64,000 bases of DNA, taken from positions 1-64,000 of the forward strand of contig DKIJ01000011.1 of assembly GCA_002454195.1 (NCBI GenBank), written 5' to 3'. Below the pieces are notes generated by a model. The model worked only from the letters and a program-made list of their open reading frames with translations, did not search any database and was not told the DNA's origin. The position numbers and the translations under genes are program-made. This document shows, piece after piece, positions 33,098 through 41,755 of this stretch (the stretch's first letter is position 1; each line of letters begins with the position of its first letter). This DNA comes from Flavobacterium sp. UBA6721. GTDB lineage: Bacteria > Bacteroidota > Bacteroidia > Flavobacteriales > Flavobacteriaceae.

Positions 33098-36055
33098 ATG
33101 AAATACAATCCGAACGAAATAGAAGCCAAATGGCAAAAATACTGGGCTGATCATAAAACTTTTGCAGCCGAAAATAATTCAGCTAAACCAAAACACTACG
33201 TTTTAGATATGTTTCCTTATCCTTCGGGAGCTGGATTACACGTGGGGCATCCGCTGGGATATATTGCTTCGGATGTGTATTCAAGATATAAAAGACATCA
33301 AGGATTTAATGTGTTGCACCCAATGGGTTACGACAGTTTTGGATTGCCAGCCGAACAATATGCGATTCAAACAGGGCAACGTCCGGAAGATACAACTCGC
33401 GTGAATATTGACGGTGGTGTGGATAAAGAAGGAAACCAAATTGCAGGTTACCGCAAGCAATTGGATAAAATAGGATTTTCATTTGATTGGGACAGAGAAG
33501 TGCGAACTTCAAATCCGGATTATTACAAACATACGCAATGGATTTTTATCCAATTATTCAATTCTTGGTACAACAAAGATTCAGATAAGGCCGAAGATAT
33601 TTCGACTTTAATTGCCATTTTTGAAAAAGAAGGGAATACAAATGTAAATGCAGTTTGCGATGATTCTATTCAATCTTTTTCTGCTGCTGAGTGGAATGCT
33701 TTCGCAAAAGAAGAACAAGAAAAAATATTGTTGCAATACCGTTTGACCTATTTAGCAGAGACCGAAGTAAACTGGTGTCCAGGATTAGGAACTGTTTTAG
33801 CCAATGACGAAATTGTAAACGGAGTTTCAGAACGTGGAGGATATCCTGTAGTTCGTAAAAAAATGACCCAATGGAGCATGCGTATTTCGGCTTATGCAGA
33901 ACGTTTGTTACAAGGATTAGATACTATCGATTGGAGCGAAAGTATCAAAGAAAGTCAGCGTAACTGGATTGGAAAATCCGTTGGTGCGATGGTGACTTTC
34001 AAAGTTAGAAGTCAGGAGTTAGAAGTTAGAAGTGAGGAACTTAAGATTGACGTATTTACAACAAGACCAGATACTATTTTTGGAGTGACTTTTATGACTT
34101 TGGCACCAGAACACGAATTGGTAGCTCAAATCACTACTCAGGAACAAAAAGAAGCGGTTGAGGCTTATATCGAAAAAACCGCTAAACGTTCGGAGCGTGA
34201 GCGTATGGCGGATGTAAAAACCATTTCAGGTGTATTTACTGGAGCTTATGCAGAACATCCATTTACTAAAGAAGCGATTCCAGTTTGGATTGGGGATTAT
34301 GTGTTGGCAGGATACGGAACAGGTGCTGTAATGGCGGTTCCTTGTGGAGATGAAAGAGATTATGCTTTTGCAAATTTCTTCAAAGGAACTAATGGAATGC
34401 CTGAAATTAAAAATATTGTAGATAAAGATATTTCGGAAGCAGCTTTTGGTGCCAAAGAAGGTTTCCAATTAGTGAACTCTGATTTCTTAAATGGTATGGG
34501 TTACAAAGATGGGACCCAGAAAGTAATTGCCGAATTAGAAAAATTAGGACAAGGTTACGGGAAGGTAAATTACCGTTTACGTGATGCGGTTTTCTCTCGT
34601 CAGCGTTATTGGGGAGAGCCATTCCCGGTTTATTATGTGAATGGTTTGCCAAAAATGATTGATGCACAACATTTGCCAATTATTTTGCCGGAAGTGGAGA
34701 AATATTTACCAACAGAAGATGGTTTGCCTCCGTTAGGGAATGCAGCAGTTTGGGCTTGGGACACAGTTCAGAATGCAGTGGTCAGTACGCAGTTGGCAGA
34801 CAATAAAACAGTATTCCCGTTAGAATTAAACACTATGCCGGGTTGGGCGGGAAGTTCATGGTATTGGATGCGTTATATGGATGCGCACAATGAAAATGAA
34901 TTTGCTGGTCAGGACGCATTGAAATATTGGGAATCGGTTGATTTGTATATTGGAGGAAGTGAGCACGCAACAGGTCACTTGTTGTATTCTCGTTTTTGGA
35001 ATAAATTCTTAAAAGACAAAGGTTTTGCGCCAACTGAAGAGCCATTCAAAAAACTGATCAATCAGGGAATGATTTTGGGAACAAGTGCTTTTGTTTATAG
35101 AATTGATTATTTTGACAACAAAAAATCTCCAGTTTTTATTTCTTTCAGTTTAACATCAAAATCAAATCAAGAATTACATAAACTAATAAATGCAAATAAT
35201 GTTGTAGATATTGTTGATGCTTTTACCATAACAAAAATACATGTTGATGTCAATTTCGTAAACGCTTCTGATGAATTAGATATCGAAAAATTCAAAGCCT
35301 GGAGAGAAGATTATGCGAATGCAGAATTCATCACAGAAGAAAACGGAAAATACATTGTAGGTCGCGAGGTTGAAAAAATGTCGAAATCAAAATACAATGT
35401 AGTTACGCCTGACAATATTTGTGCAGAATATGGCGCGGATACATTGCGTTTGTACGAAATGTTCTTAGGGCCATTAGAGCAGGCAAAACCATGGAATACA
35501 GCTGGTATTTCGGGAGTTTTTGGTTTCTTGAAAAAATTATGGAGATTGTATTTTGATGATAGAGGTTTGATTGTTACCAATGATGAACCAACAAAAGACA
35601 ACTTGAAATCATTGCATAAAACCATCAAGAAAGTAGCGGAGGATATCGAGAATTTCTCTTTCAATACTTCGGTTTCTCAGTTTATGATTTGTGTTAACGA
35701 ATTGTCTTCTCAAAATTGTCATTCTCGTGCAATTCTAGAGCCATTGGCTGTTGTAATTTCTTCTTATGCTCCGCATATTGCTGAGGAGTTATGGAGCGCT
35801 TTAGGACATGAAGGTTCGATTGCAACGGTGGCTTTCCCTAAATTCGAAGAAAAACATTTAGTAGAATCAGAAAAAGAATATCCGGTTTCTTTCAACGGAA
35901 AAATGCGTTTTACTATTAAATTGCCTTTGGATTTAACTAAGGAGCAAATTGAAGAAATTGTAATGCAAGACGAAAGAACCCAAAAACAATTAGATGGTAG
36001 AACACCAAATAAGGTGATTATTGTTCCTGGAAAGATTATCAACTTGGTAGGATAA
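33098..36055 (+). CDS. leuS: Leucyl-tRNA synthetase
   Basis: A 985-residue class I synthetase. HVGH is at 48-51 and KMSKS at 760-764. The CP1 editing domain carries the TRPDTIFGVTF threonine-rich site. It is longer than E. coli LeuRS, with insertions after HVGH (about 165-210) and before KMSKS (about 665-730); similar insertions occur in other flavobacterial LeuRS. A tract of five 7-bp repeats (34004-34038) encodes VRSQELEVRSEEL just before the editing site. Transcribed alone from the promoter at 32993-33022. Confidence 0.97.
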   Translation: MKYNPNEIEAKWQKYWADHKTFAAENNSAKPKHYVLDMFPYPSGAGLHVGHPLGYIASDVYSRYKRHQGFNVLHPMGYDSFGLPAEQYAIQTGQRPEDTTRVNIDGGVDKEGNQIAGYRKQLDKIGFSFDWDREVRTSNPDYYKHTQWIFIQLFNSWYNKDSDKAEDISTLIAIFEKEGNTNVNAVCDDSIQSFSAAEWNAFAKEEQEKILLQYRLTYLAETEVNWCPGLGTVLANDEIVNGVSERGGYPVVRKKMTQWSMRISAYAERLLQGLDTIDWSESIKESQRNWIGKSVGAMVTFKVRSQELEVRSEELKIDVFTTRPDTIFGVTFMTLAPEHELVAQITTQEQKEAVEAYIEKTAKRSERERMADVKTISGVFTGAYAEHPFTKEAIPVWIGDYVLAGYGTGAVMAVPCGDERDYAFANFFKGTNGMPEIKNIVDKDISEAAFGAKEGFQLVNSDFLNGMGYKDGTQKVIAELEKLGQGYGKVNYRLRDAVFSRQRYWGEPFPVYYVNGLPKMIDAQHLPIILPEVEKYLPTEDGLPPLGNAAVWAWDTVQNAVVSTQLADNKTVFPLELNTMPGWAGSSWYWMRYMDAHNENEFAGQDALKYWESVDLYIGGSEHATGHLLYSRFWNKFLKDKGFAPTEEPFKKLINQGMILGTSAFVYRIDYFDNKKSPVFISFSLTSKSNQELHKLINANNVVDIVDAFTITKIHVDVNFVNASDELDIEKFKAWREDYANAEFITEENGKYIVGREVEKMSKSKYNVVTPDNICAEYGADTLRLYEMFLGPLEQAKPWNTAGISGVFGFLKKLWRLYFDDRGLIVTNDEPTKDNLKSLHKTIKKVAEDIENFSFNTSVSQFMICVNELSSQNCHSRAILEPLAVVISSYAPHIAEELWSALGHEGSIATVAFPKFEEKHLVESEKEYPVSFNGKMRFTIKLPLDLTKEQIEEIVMQDERTQKQLDGRTPNKVIIVPGKIINLVG
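34004..34038 (+). repeat. Five 7-bp tandem repeats inside leuS
   Basis: Units GTTAGAA, GTCAGGA, GTTAGAA, GTTAGAA, GTGAGGA. They keep the leuS frame and encode a charged helix-like insertion in the linker into the CP1 editing domain. The same kind of heptamer tract is otherwise seen only between genes in this window. Confidence 0.85.
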
Positions 36056-36100
36056 CCAAATAAATTCCAATCCCGTCCCGAAATTTCAGGATCGGGATAA

Positions 36101-36163
36101 AATTCCAAATTCTAATTGTCACACTGAACTTGTCGAAGTGTAATTGGGATTTGGAATTTTTGC
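36101..36163. repeat. Long palindrome, copy 1 (leuS terminator)
   Basis: Outer arms AATTCCAAATTCTAATT / AATTGGGATTTGGAATT enclose CACACTGAACTTGTCGAAGTG. It is followed by a T-run, so it also serves as the leuS terminator. It is about 90% similar to 37001-37063. A shorter inverted repeat (TCCCGTCCCGAAATTTCAGG..CGGGA) precedes it at about 36071-36097. Confidence 0.8.
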
Positions 36164-36289
36164 TTTTTGATATTTATTGCTATTGCTAATGAAATTGTGT
36201 TTTTTTTAACTAGTGTCAAATTGTCATTTTTGTAATTTGGTTCATAATTTGTTGGTTGTTAAGAAAACAAAAACTAAAAATAAAAAGAT

Positions 36290-36979
36290 ATGGGAAGTGG
36301 ATATTTAATTCTTGCAGGAGCAATAATGCTTTTTAGCTGGTTAGTAAGTTCGCGATTAAAAAGTAAGTTTGAGCATTATTCACAATTGCGTTTGCAAAAT
36401 GGGATGAGTGGTGCTGAGATTGCTCAGAAAATGTTATCGGATAATGGAATTTATGATGTTCGAGTTATTTCGACTCCAGGTCAATTAACAGATCATTATA
36501 ATCCGGCAGATAAAACAGTGAATTTAAGTGAAGCTGTTTATAACGAACGCAATGCAGCAGCGGCAGCAGTGGCTGCTCACGAATGTGGTCACGCGGTTCA
36601 ACACGCACGTGGTTATGAGTGGCTGACTATGCGATCTAAATTAGTGCCTTTTGTAAATATAGCTTCGTCTTATATGCAATGGATTTTGCTAGCTGGTATT
36701 TTTACATTGAAAACATTTCCGGGGCTATTGCTTTTTGGTATCATTTTGTTTGCTACAACAACCTTATTCTCGATTGTTACTTTACCAGTAGAATATGATG
36801 CGAGTAATCGTGCTTTGGCTTGGTTAAAAGCTAAAAATATGTTGAATCCAGCGAAGTATGCTGGAGCAGAAGATTCGTTGAAATGGGCAGCTCGTACTTA
36901 TGTAGTAGCGGCTTTGGGTTCGATTGCAACCTTATTGTATTACCTTTCTATTTATTTAGGAGGAAATAGGAGAGAATAG
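36290..36979 (+). CDS. Zinc metallopeptidase (YugP family)
   Basis: A 229-residue membrane-bound metallopeptidase of the YugP/DUF-type neutral zinc protease family. The zinc motif HECGH is at 97-101, with catalytic Glu98, and the likely third ligand is in the YDASNRAL segment. It has an N-terminal span (4-21) and two to three further spans (about 128-175 and 205-222). The family is thought to act in membrane protein quality control, but substrates are not known. It is bracketed by two nearly identical palindromes. Confidence 0.88.
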   Translation: MGSGYLILAGAIMLFSWLVSSRLKSKFEHYSQLRLQNGMSGAEIAQKMLSDNGIYDVRVISTPGQLTDHYNPADKTVNLSEAVYNERNAAAAAVAAHECGHAVQHARGYEWLTMRSKLVPFVNIASSYMQWILLAGIFTLKTFPGLLLFGIILFATTTLFSIVTLPVEYDASNRALAWLKAKNMLNPAKYAGAEDSLKWAARTYVVAALGSIATLLYYLSIYLGGNRRE

Positions 36980-37000
36980 AAAAATAAATTACAAAATATA

Positions 37001-37063
37001 AATTCCAAATTCCAATGGTCACACTGAGCTTGTCGAAGTGTTATTGGAATTTGGAATTTTTTT
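37001..37063. repeat. Long palindrome, copy 2 (terminator of the zinc protease gene)
   Basis: A perfect 16-bp outer stem, AATTCCAAATTCCAAT / ATTGGAATTTGGAATT, around CACTGAGCTTGTCGAAGTG, followed by seven T. It is a near copy of 36101-36163 in the same orientation. Confidence 0.85.
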
Positions 37064-37081
37064 ATTGAATATTTTCGGATG

Positions 37082-37435
37082 TTATTCCGGCATATTTTGT
37101 TTTTGTCATTCAACTAAAAGTGCAACTTGAGCTTCGGTTAATGCTGGCTTTTTGTTTACAGGAGGCATGAATTTACGATTGTCTTGAGGTAAGTTGACTC
37201 TCTCCAGAATGGCAGCTATATGGGTTTTAACTTGTTCGTAGTTAGCAAAAGGTTCTTTGCGTCCTTGAGGAGGCATGTGGTAAGGGGTGCAGCTATTTTC
37301 GATGATTGGTTTTACATCGTTAGTGTAAGTAATTTTTTTACATCAACATAGTCTTTGTTTTTTTTTGGCCGAACTACAATTGCTAAGTACAGCTGCTAAA
37401 GGAAGCATCAATGCAATAATTTTGAATTTGTTCAT
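37082..37435 (-). pseudogene. Decayed c-type-cytochrome-like lipoprotein gene
   Basis: Reading from the ATG at 37435 gives a lipoprotein signal (FKIIALMLPLAAVLSNC, Cys20), then a run of nine A (37358-37366, plus-strand T) throws the frame off and the product stops after 31 residues. With eight A, the frame continues through KNKDYVDVKKITYTNDVKPIIENSC to KPALTEAQVALLVE and a TGA at 37106-37108, where a Trp codon (TGG) would extend it to a TAA at 37082. The haem motif CxxCH reads CTPYH, with Tyr replacing the second Cys. Three separate lesions make a pseudogene the best reading. The intact relatives are short haem-domain lipoproteins with an MPP-type C-terminal motif. Confidence 0.75.
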
Positions 37436-37524
37436 AGATTTAATATTAAAGTTGGTTTTCTTTTTAAGACCTCAAAAAAGGATTAGGGTTTAATTTGATT
37501 TTAAAATTAATTTCGATAACTGGA

Positions 37525-37552
37525 ATAAAAAAAGCCGCGACTTTCGCGGCTT
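37525..37552 (-). terminator. Terminator downstream of hemD
   Basis: Arms AAGCCGCGA / TCGCGGCTT (37532-37552) followed by a T-run on the minus strand, 24 bp past the hemD stop codon. Confidence 0.88.
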
Positions 37553-37575
37553 AAATATATGTAAAAAGGAAGCTA

Positions 37576-38325
37576 TTATTTTCCTTTATTGACCTCAGCT
37601 ATGTATTTTTCCAATGCCATTGTCATCGAAGGTGTTCCTGGAGCTGGAGCCATAATGTCTACTCTTAGTCCGTGGTCTAAAGCTTCTTTTTGAGTGGTTG
37701 GTCCAAAAACCGCAATTCGAGTATTGTTTTGTTGGAAATCAGGGAAGTTTTTATATAATGATTTGATTCCTGTTGGGCTAAAGAATGCTAAAACATCATA
37801 ATAAACATCCGCTAAATCAGACAAGTCGCTCATTACCGTTCTATAGAAAGTAGCTTGAGTCCAATCTACTTTTAAGTTGTTTAAGGTTTGAGGTGCATCT
37901 GCATTCAATTGGTCAGAAGCAGGAAGTAAGAACTTTTCTTCTTTGTATTTTTTGATTAACGGAGCCATGTCGGCAAAATCTTTTGCACCAACATAAATTT
38001 TACGTTTTCTGTAAACAACATACTTTTGTAAATAGAAAGCAATCGCTTCTGATTGACAAAAATACTTTAAACCTTCAGGAACTTTAAAACGCATTTCTTC
38101 AGCAACTCTGAAAAAATGATCCACAGCATTTCTACTTGTTAAAATAATTGCAGTAAAATTGTTAAGATCAATTTTTTGAAGTCTAATTTCTTTAGCGCTC
38201 ACTCCTTCTATGTGGATAAAAGGACGGAAATCAATTTTGATTTTATGTTTCTGTTGGAGTTCAAAGTAAGGTGAGTTCTCTACTTTAGGCTCTGGTTGCG
38301 ATACCAAAATTGTTTTCACTTTCAT
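37576..38325 (-). CDS. hemD: Uroporphyrinogen-III synthase
   Basis: A 249-residue HemD-family protein that cyclises hydroxymethylbilane to uroporphyrinogen III in haem synthesis. The fold is two similar alpha/beta domains. Recognisable parts are LVSQPEPKVENSPYFEL at the N-terminus, the LTSRNAVDHFF segment (first domain) and FFSPTGIKSLYKNFPDF with IAVFGPTTQKEALDHGL in the second. HemD sequences diverge widely, so the family rests on these segments and on its place beside the DUF4271 gene, a standard flavobacterial pairing. It is the second gene of a two-gene unit (14-bp gap). Confidence 0.9.
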   Translation of the reverse strand: MKVKTILVSQPEPKVENSPYFELQQKHKIKIDFRPFIHIEGVSAKEIRLQKIDLNNFTAIILTSRNAVDHFFRVAEEMRFKVPEGLKYFCQSEAIAFYLQKYVVYRKRKIYVGAKDFADMAPLIKKYKEEKFLLPASDQLNADAPQTLNNLKVDWTQATFYRTVMSDLSDLADVYYDVLAFFSPTGIKSLYKNFPDFQQNNTRIAVFGPTTQKEALDHGLRVDIMAPAPGTPSMTMALEKYIAEVNKGK

Positions 38326-38339
38326 ATTTTAACATTTTT

Positions 38340-39011
38340 CTAAGCGCTCCCTTTTGTAAACAAATAATACATAAAAAAATAGGGAGCTATTTCGAGGGTG
38401 CAAAGATATAAAATAAAATAAAACAACTTACTGAATATTACATTTTGATATTTTTTTATAGCAAGTGAGTATGTTAGTACACTTAGCAATAGTATAATGG
38501 TAATTATTGCTATAGGAATATTCTGTGAAACAGCATTATAGTAAAAAAGTATAATATTGATAGGAAGAATGATAATTCCAATATACGTTCGATAAGTGAT
38601 TTTTTGGAGGTTAAATTGCTCCATAAATTCTTCAATATTGAAAGTTGTAGCGATAATTTTTTCGACTAAAAACTTCGATAAAATGAAAAAGAGGAGAAAA
38701 GTTACGATACGAATGTATAAGATCCAATCGGTTTTTGAGGCATAGCCAAATAAACTCAACGAAATTTGGATAAAAAAGGCAAATGAAATTACTTGAACTA
38801 AAAATAAAGAAATAGTAAAACTGCTTTTTAATTGACTGCTATCACGATAGACTTTAGAATATTTGTCGGAGAAAATGAGATTAATAAAATCACTAAAGCG
38901 ATTGCCATAAACGGCTTTAATTATCGCAATAATTCCAAAGGCCAGAACAAATAATGCTGTTGCCCAGTCTTTGCTTTCTGTAATTCTCGGATGTAGGAGA
39001 TATTCTGTCAT
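38340..39011 (-). CDS. DUF4271 membrane protein
   Basis: A 223-residue protein with about six spans. The conserved elements are the amphipathic start (LLHPRITESKDWATALFVLAFG), the loop NRFSDFINLIFSDKYSKVYRD, and the short C-terminal helices ending in YYLFTKG. DUF4271 proteins occur next to hemD in Bacteroidota; the function is unknown. It is divergent from the GT2 gene, with the promoter regions in the 39012-39117 gap. Confidence 0.85.
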   Translation of the reverse strand: MTEYLLHPRITESKDWATALFVLAFGIIAIIKAVYGNRFSDFINLIFSDKYSKVYRDSSQLKSSFTISLFLVQVISFAFFIQISLSLFGYASKTDWILYIRIVTFLLFFILSKFLVEKIIATTFNIEEFMEQFNLQKITYRTYIGIIILPINIILFYYNAVSQNIPIAIITIILLLSVLTYSLAIKKYQNVIFSKLFYFILYLCTLEIAPYFFMYYLFTKGSA

Positions 39012-39089
39012 AGTAAGAGCAAAATTAGTAAAATTTTAAATCAATATTTTTATTATACAATTATTATGTTTCAAATGCTATAAAAAGGT

Positions 39090-39097
39090 TACTTTTG
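39090..39097 (+). promoter_or_regulatory. -7 box (TACTTTTG) that fixes the GT2 start
   Basis: An exact TAnnTTTG match. The transcript would begin near 39103, which lies beyond the possible GTG start at 39100 and so supports the ATG at 39118. No clear -33 TTG is seen. Confidence 0.6.
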
Positions 39098-39117
39098 CGG
39101 TGAAATTTCTAGAAAAT

Positions 39118-39843
39118 ATGAATAATTGTATTGTTATAATTCCAACCTATAACGAAATTGAAAATGTAGAAAGTATCATAAGGGCAACACTTTCGCAGCA
39201 CAAACATTTTCATGTACTTATAGTGGATGATAATTCTCCAGATCATACGGCCGATAGAGTTCGTTTGTTACAAACAGAATTTGAGGGGCGTTTATTTCTA
39301 GAAAGCCGAAAACAAAAATCAGGTTTAGGAACTGCTTATGTTCATGGTTTTAAGTGGGCATTAGCACATAATTATGAATTTATTTTCGAAATGGATGCCG
39401 ATTTTTCACATAATCCGCATGATTTAGAAAAGTTGTATAATGCTTGTCATTTTGGTGATGCCGATTTAGCTATCGGTTCACGCTATGTAACCGGAGTAAA
39501 TGTAGTGAACTGGCCATTAAACAGGGTGCTGCTGTCTTATTTTGCTTCCGTTTATGTTCGAATGATTACAGGAATGCTTATACATGATGCCACAGCTGGT
39601 TTTGTATGTTACAAAAGAGAGGTTTTAGAAAAAATCAACCTTGACAAAATTAAGTTCGTAGGTTATGCGTTTCAAATAGAAATGAAGTACCGTACTTTTT
39701 GTAATAATTTTAAAATTACCGAAGTTCCTATTATTTTTACCGATAGAACGAAAGGACAATCTAAGATGAGTAATTCTATAATTGTCGAAGCTGTTTTTGG
39801 GGTGGTTGCCTTACGTTTAAAAAAATTAGTTAACAGATTATAA
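39118..39843 (+). CDS. Polyprenol monophosphomannose synthase-like GT2
   Basis: A 241-residue family 2 glycosyltransferase of the dolichol-phosphate-mannose synthase (DPM1-like) type, which transfers a sugar from a nucleotide to a polyprenyl phosphate at the inner membrane. The N-terminus IVIIPTYNEIENVES, the donor-site DDNSPDHTAD and the metal-binding DADFSH are all intact. A C-terminal amphipathic helix replaces the membrane spans found in some relatives. I start at the ATG at 39118; the GTG at 39100 would add six residues but precedes the likely transcript start. It is the first gene of an operon with dihydroorotase (10-bp gap) and the DUF4296 gene. Confidence 0.9.
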   Translation: MNNCIVIIPTYNEIENVESIIRATLSQHKHFHVLIVDDNSPDHTADRVRLLQTEFEGRLFLESRKQKSGLGTAYVHGFKWALAHNYEFIFEMDADFSHNPHDLEKLYNACHFGDADLAIGSRYVTGVNVVNWPLNRVLLSYFASVYVRMITGMLIHDATAGFVCYKREVLEKINLDKIKFVGYAFQIEMKYRTFCNNFKITEVPIIFTDRTKGQSKMSNSIIVEAVFGVVALRLKKLVNRL

Positions 39844-39853
39844 AACAAAAACA

Positions 39854-41194
39854 ATGAACAGGGTTTTAATTAAGAATGCCAAAATAGTAAATGAAGGAGT
39901 AATTTTTGAAGGGGATGTATTAATTGAGAATGACTTAATTGTTGAAATTTCAGAAAGCATTAGTGCAAAATCATCCGATTGTAAAATTGTTGATGCCGAA
40001 GGGAATTTTTTAATGCCTGGCGCTATTGATGATCAGGTGCATTTTAGAGAACCAGGTTTAACACATAAAGGTGATATCGAGTCCGAATCCAGAGCGGCAG
40101 TGGCAGGAGGAATTACTTCGTATATTGAGCAACCTAATACGGTTCCTAATGCGGTTACGCAAGAAATTTTAGAAGAAAAATATAAAATTGCTGCCGAAAA
40201 ATCATTTGCGAATTATTCGTTTATGATGGGAGCAACAAATGATAATTTAGAAGAGGTTTTAAAAACCAATCCTAAAAATGTGGCTGGAATTAAAATATTC
40301 TTAGGTTCTTCAACCGGGAATATGTTAGTAGATAATCAGGCAACTTTAGAAAGAATTTTTTCAAGTACACCAATGCTTATTGCAGTTCACTGTGAAGATG
40401 AAGCGACTATTAAAGCTAATTCTGAAAAATTCAAAGCAGAATATGGTGAGGATGTTCCAGTAACGGCGCATCATTTAATAAGAAGCGAAGAAGCTTGTTA
40501 TTTGTCTTCTTCAAAAACAATTGAATTGGCTAAGAAAACAGGGGCTCGTTTGCATGTTTTCCATCTTTCAACTGCAAAAGAGATGGATTTGTTTACCAAT
40601 AAAATCCCATTGGAAGAAAAGAAAATTACAGCTGAAGTTTGTGTGCATCACTTATGGTTTACCAATGATGATTATGAAACGAAAGGGAATTTTATCAAAT
40701 GGAATCCAGCAGTTAAAACAGCTAATGATAGAGACGCTTTGTGGAAAGCTTTGTTAGATGATCGTATTGATGTAATTGCAACTGATCATGCCCCACATAC
40801 TCTAGAAGAGAAAAAGCAATCGTATTTGAAAGCACCTTCTGGTGGGCCATTAGTACAACACGCAGTAGTAGCAATGTTTGAAGCATATCACCAAGGAAAA
40901 ATTAGCGTGGAGAAAATCGTAGAGAAAATGTGTCACAATCCGGCTAAAATTTTCAAGATTGAAAAACGTGGTTTTATTAGAGAAGGCTATTATGCCGATT
41001 TGGTAATTGTAAATGCAGGTTTGCCTTGGGGTGTAAAAAAAGAGAATATCTTTGCTAAATGCGGATGGTCACCTTTTGAAGGATATACTTTCAAATCAAG
41101 AATTACGCATACTTTTGTAAACGGTCAATTAGTGTATAATGCTTTTAAAGTAAAAGATATTCGCGCTGGAAAGAGACTATTATTTGATAGATAG
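39854..41194 (+). CDS. pyrC: Dihydroorotase
   Basis: A 446-residue amidohydrolase of class I dihydroorotases, interconverting carbamoyl aspartate and dihydroorotate in pyrimidine synthesis. Metal-site elements are IDDQVHFREPG (where the HxH motif reads QVH), the carbamylated Lys in GIKIFLGSS, the His in AVHCEDEA and LHVFHLST, and the catalytic Asp in IATDHAPHT. The first His of HxH is Gln, which appears to be shared by Bacteroidota relatives. A non-canonical but active enzyme is my reading. It is the second gene of the GT2-pyrC-DUF4296 operon. Confidence 0.88.
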   Translation: MNRVLIKNAKIVNEGVIFEGDVLIENDLIVEISESISAKSSDCKIVDAEGNFLMPGAIDDQVHFREPGLTHKGDIESESRAAVAGGITSYIEQPNTVPNAVTQEILEEKYKIAAEKSFANYSFMMGATNDNLEEVLKTNPKNVAGIKIFLGSSTGNMLVDNQATLERIFSSTPMLIAVHCEDEATIKANSEKFKAEYGEDVPVTAHHLIRSEEACYLSSSKTIELAKKTGARLHVFHLSTAKEMDLFTNKIPLEEKKITAEVCVHHLWFTNDDYETKGNFIKWNPAVKTANDRDALWKALLDDRIDVIATDHAPHTLEEKKQSYLKAPSGGPLVQHAVVAMFEAYHQGKISVEKIVEKMCHNPAKIFKIEKRGFIREGYYADLVIVNAGLPWGVKKENIFAKCGWSPFEGYTFKSRITHTFVNGQLVYNAFKVKDIRAGKRLLFDR

Positions 41195-41197
41195 GTC

Positions 41198-41755
41198 ATG
41201 AAAAAAACGGTTTCATTTTTAGTAATTGTAATGTTGTTCTTAAGCTGTAAAGACGATGCGGTTAAAGAACCAGAACGTCTTATTGATCGAGAGGTGATGG
41301 AAAACATTATATATGATTTATCGCTGCTTGAAGTGATAAAATACAATGAACCTGGTACTACCGAGAAATACATAGTAAATCCAAAGGAATTTATTTTAAG
41401 AAAATACAAAGTTGATAGTGCTCAATTTGCGCAAAGCAACATTTATTATGCATCAGATTTTGAAAAATACAAAGCGATGTATGATAGTGTTGTGAAACGT
41501 ATGGAAAGAAATAGAGTTCATTATGATTCCTTGGTTAAAAAACAAATCAAGAAAGATTCTTTAATTCAAGCTAAAAAAAGAAAAATGGACTCACTTGCTA
41601 ATGCTAAAAAAGTAGCTTTGGCTAAGAAAGATTCATTAAAAAAGCTAAAGAAAAAAGATTCACTGCTTTTGAAGAAAAAAACAATTAGCACCAAGAAAAA
41701 AATACTTTCAACTACCAAAGCCGCAACGATTAAAACCAGTAAAGCCGTTAATTAA
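41198..41755 (+). CDS. DUF4296 lipoprotein
   Basis: A 185-residue lipoprotein (lipobox LMLFLSC, Cys17). The DUF4296 domain (about 30-115) includes LIDREVMENIIYDLSLLEVIK and the tyrosine-rich FAQSNIYYASDFEKYKAMYD. A C-terminal tail of about 70 residues is strongly basic and repetitive (KKDSL / KMDSL / KKLKKKDSLLLKKK). The family is common in Bacteroidota and of unknown function. It begins 3 bp after pyrC, so it is co-transcribed. It converges with the epimerase gene and overlaps its end by 8 bp. Confidence 0.85.
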   Translation: MKKTVSFLVIVMLFLSCKDDAVKEPERLIDREVMENIIYDLSLLEVIKYNEPGTTEKYIVNPKEFILRKYKVDSAQFAQSNIYYASDFEKYKAMYDSVVKRMERNRVHYDSLVKKQIKKDSLIQAKKRKMDSLANAKKVALAKKDSLKKLKKKDSLLLKKKTISTKKKILSTTKAATIKTSKAVN

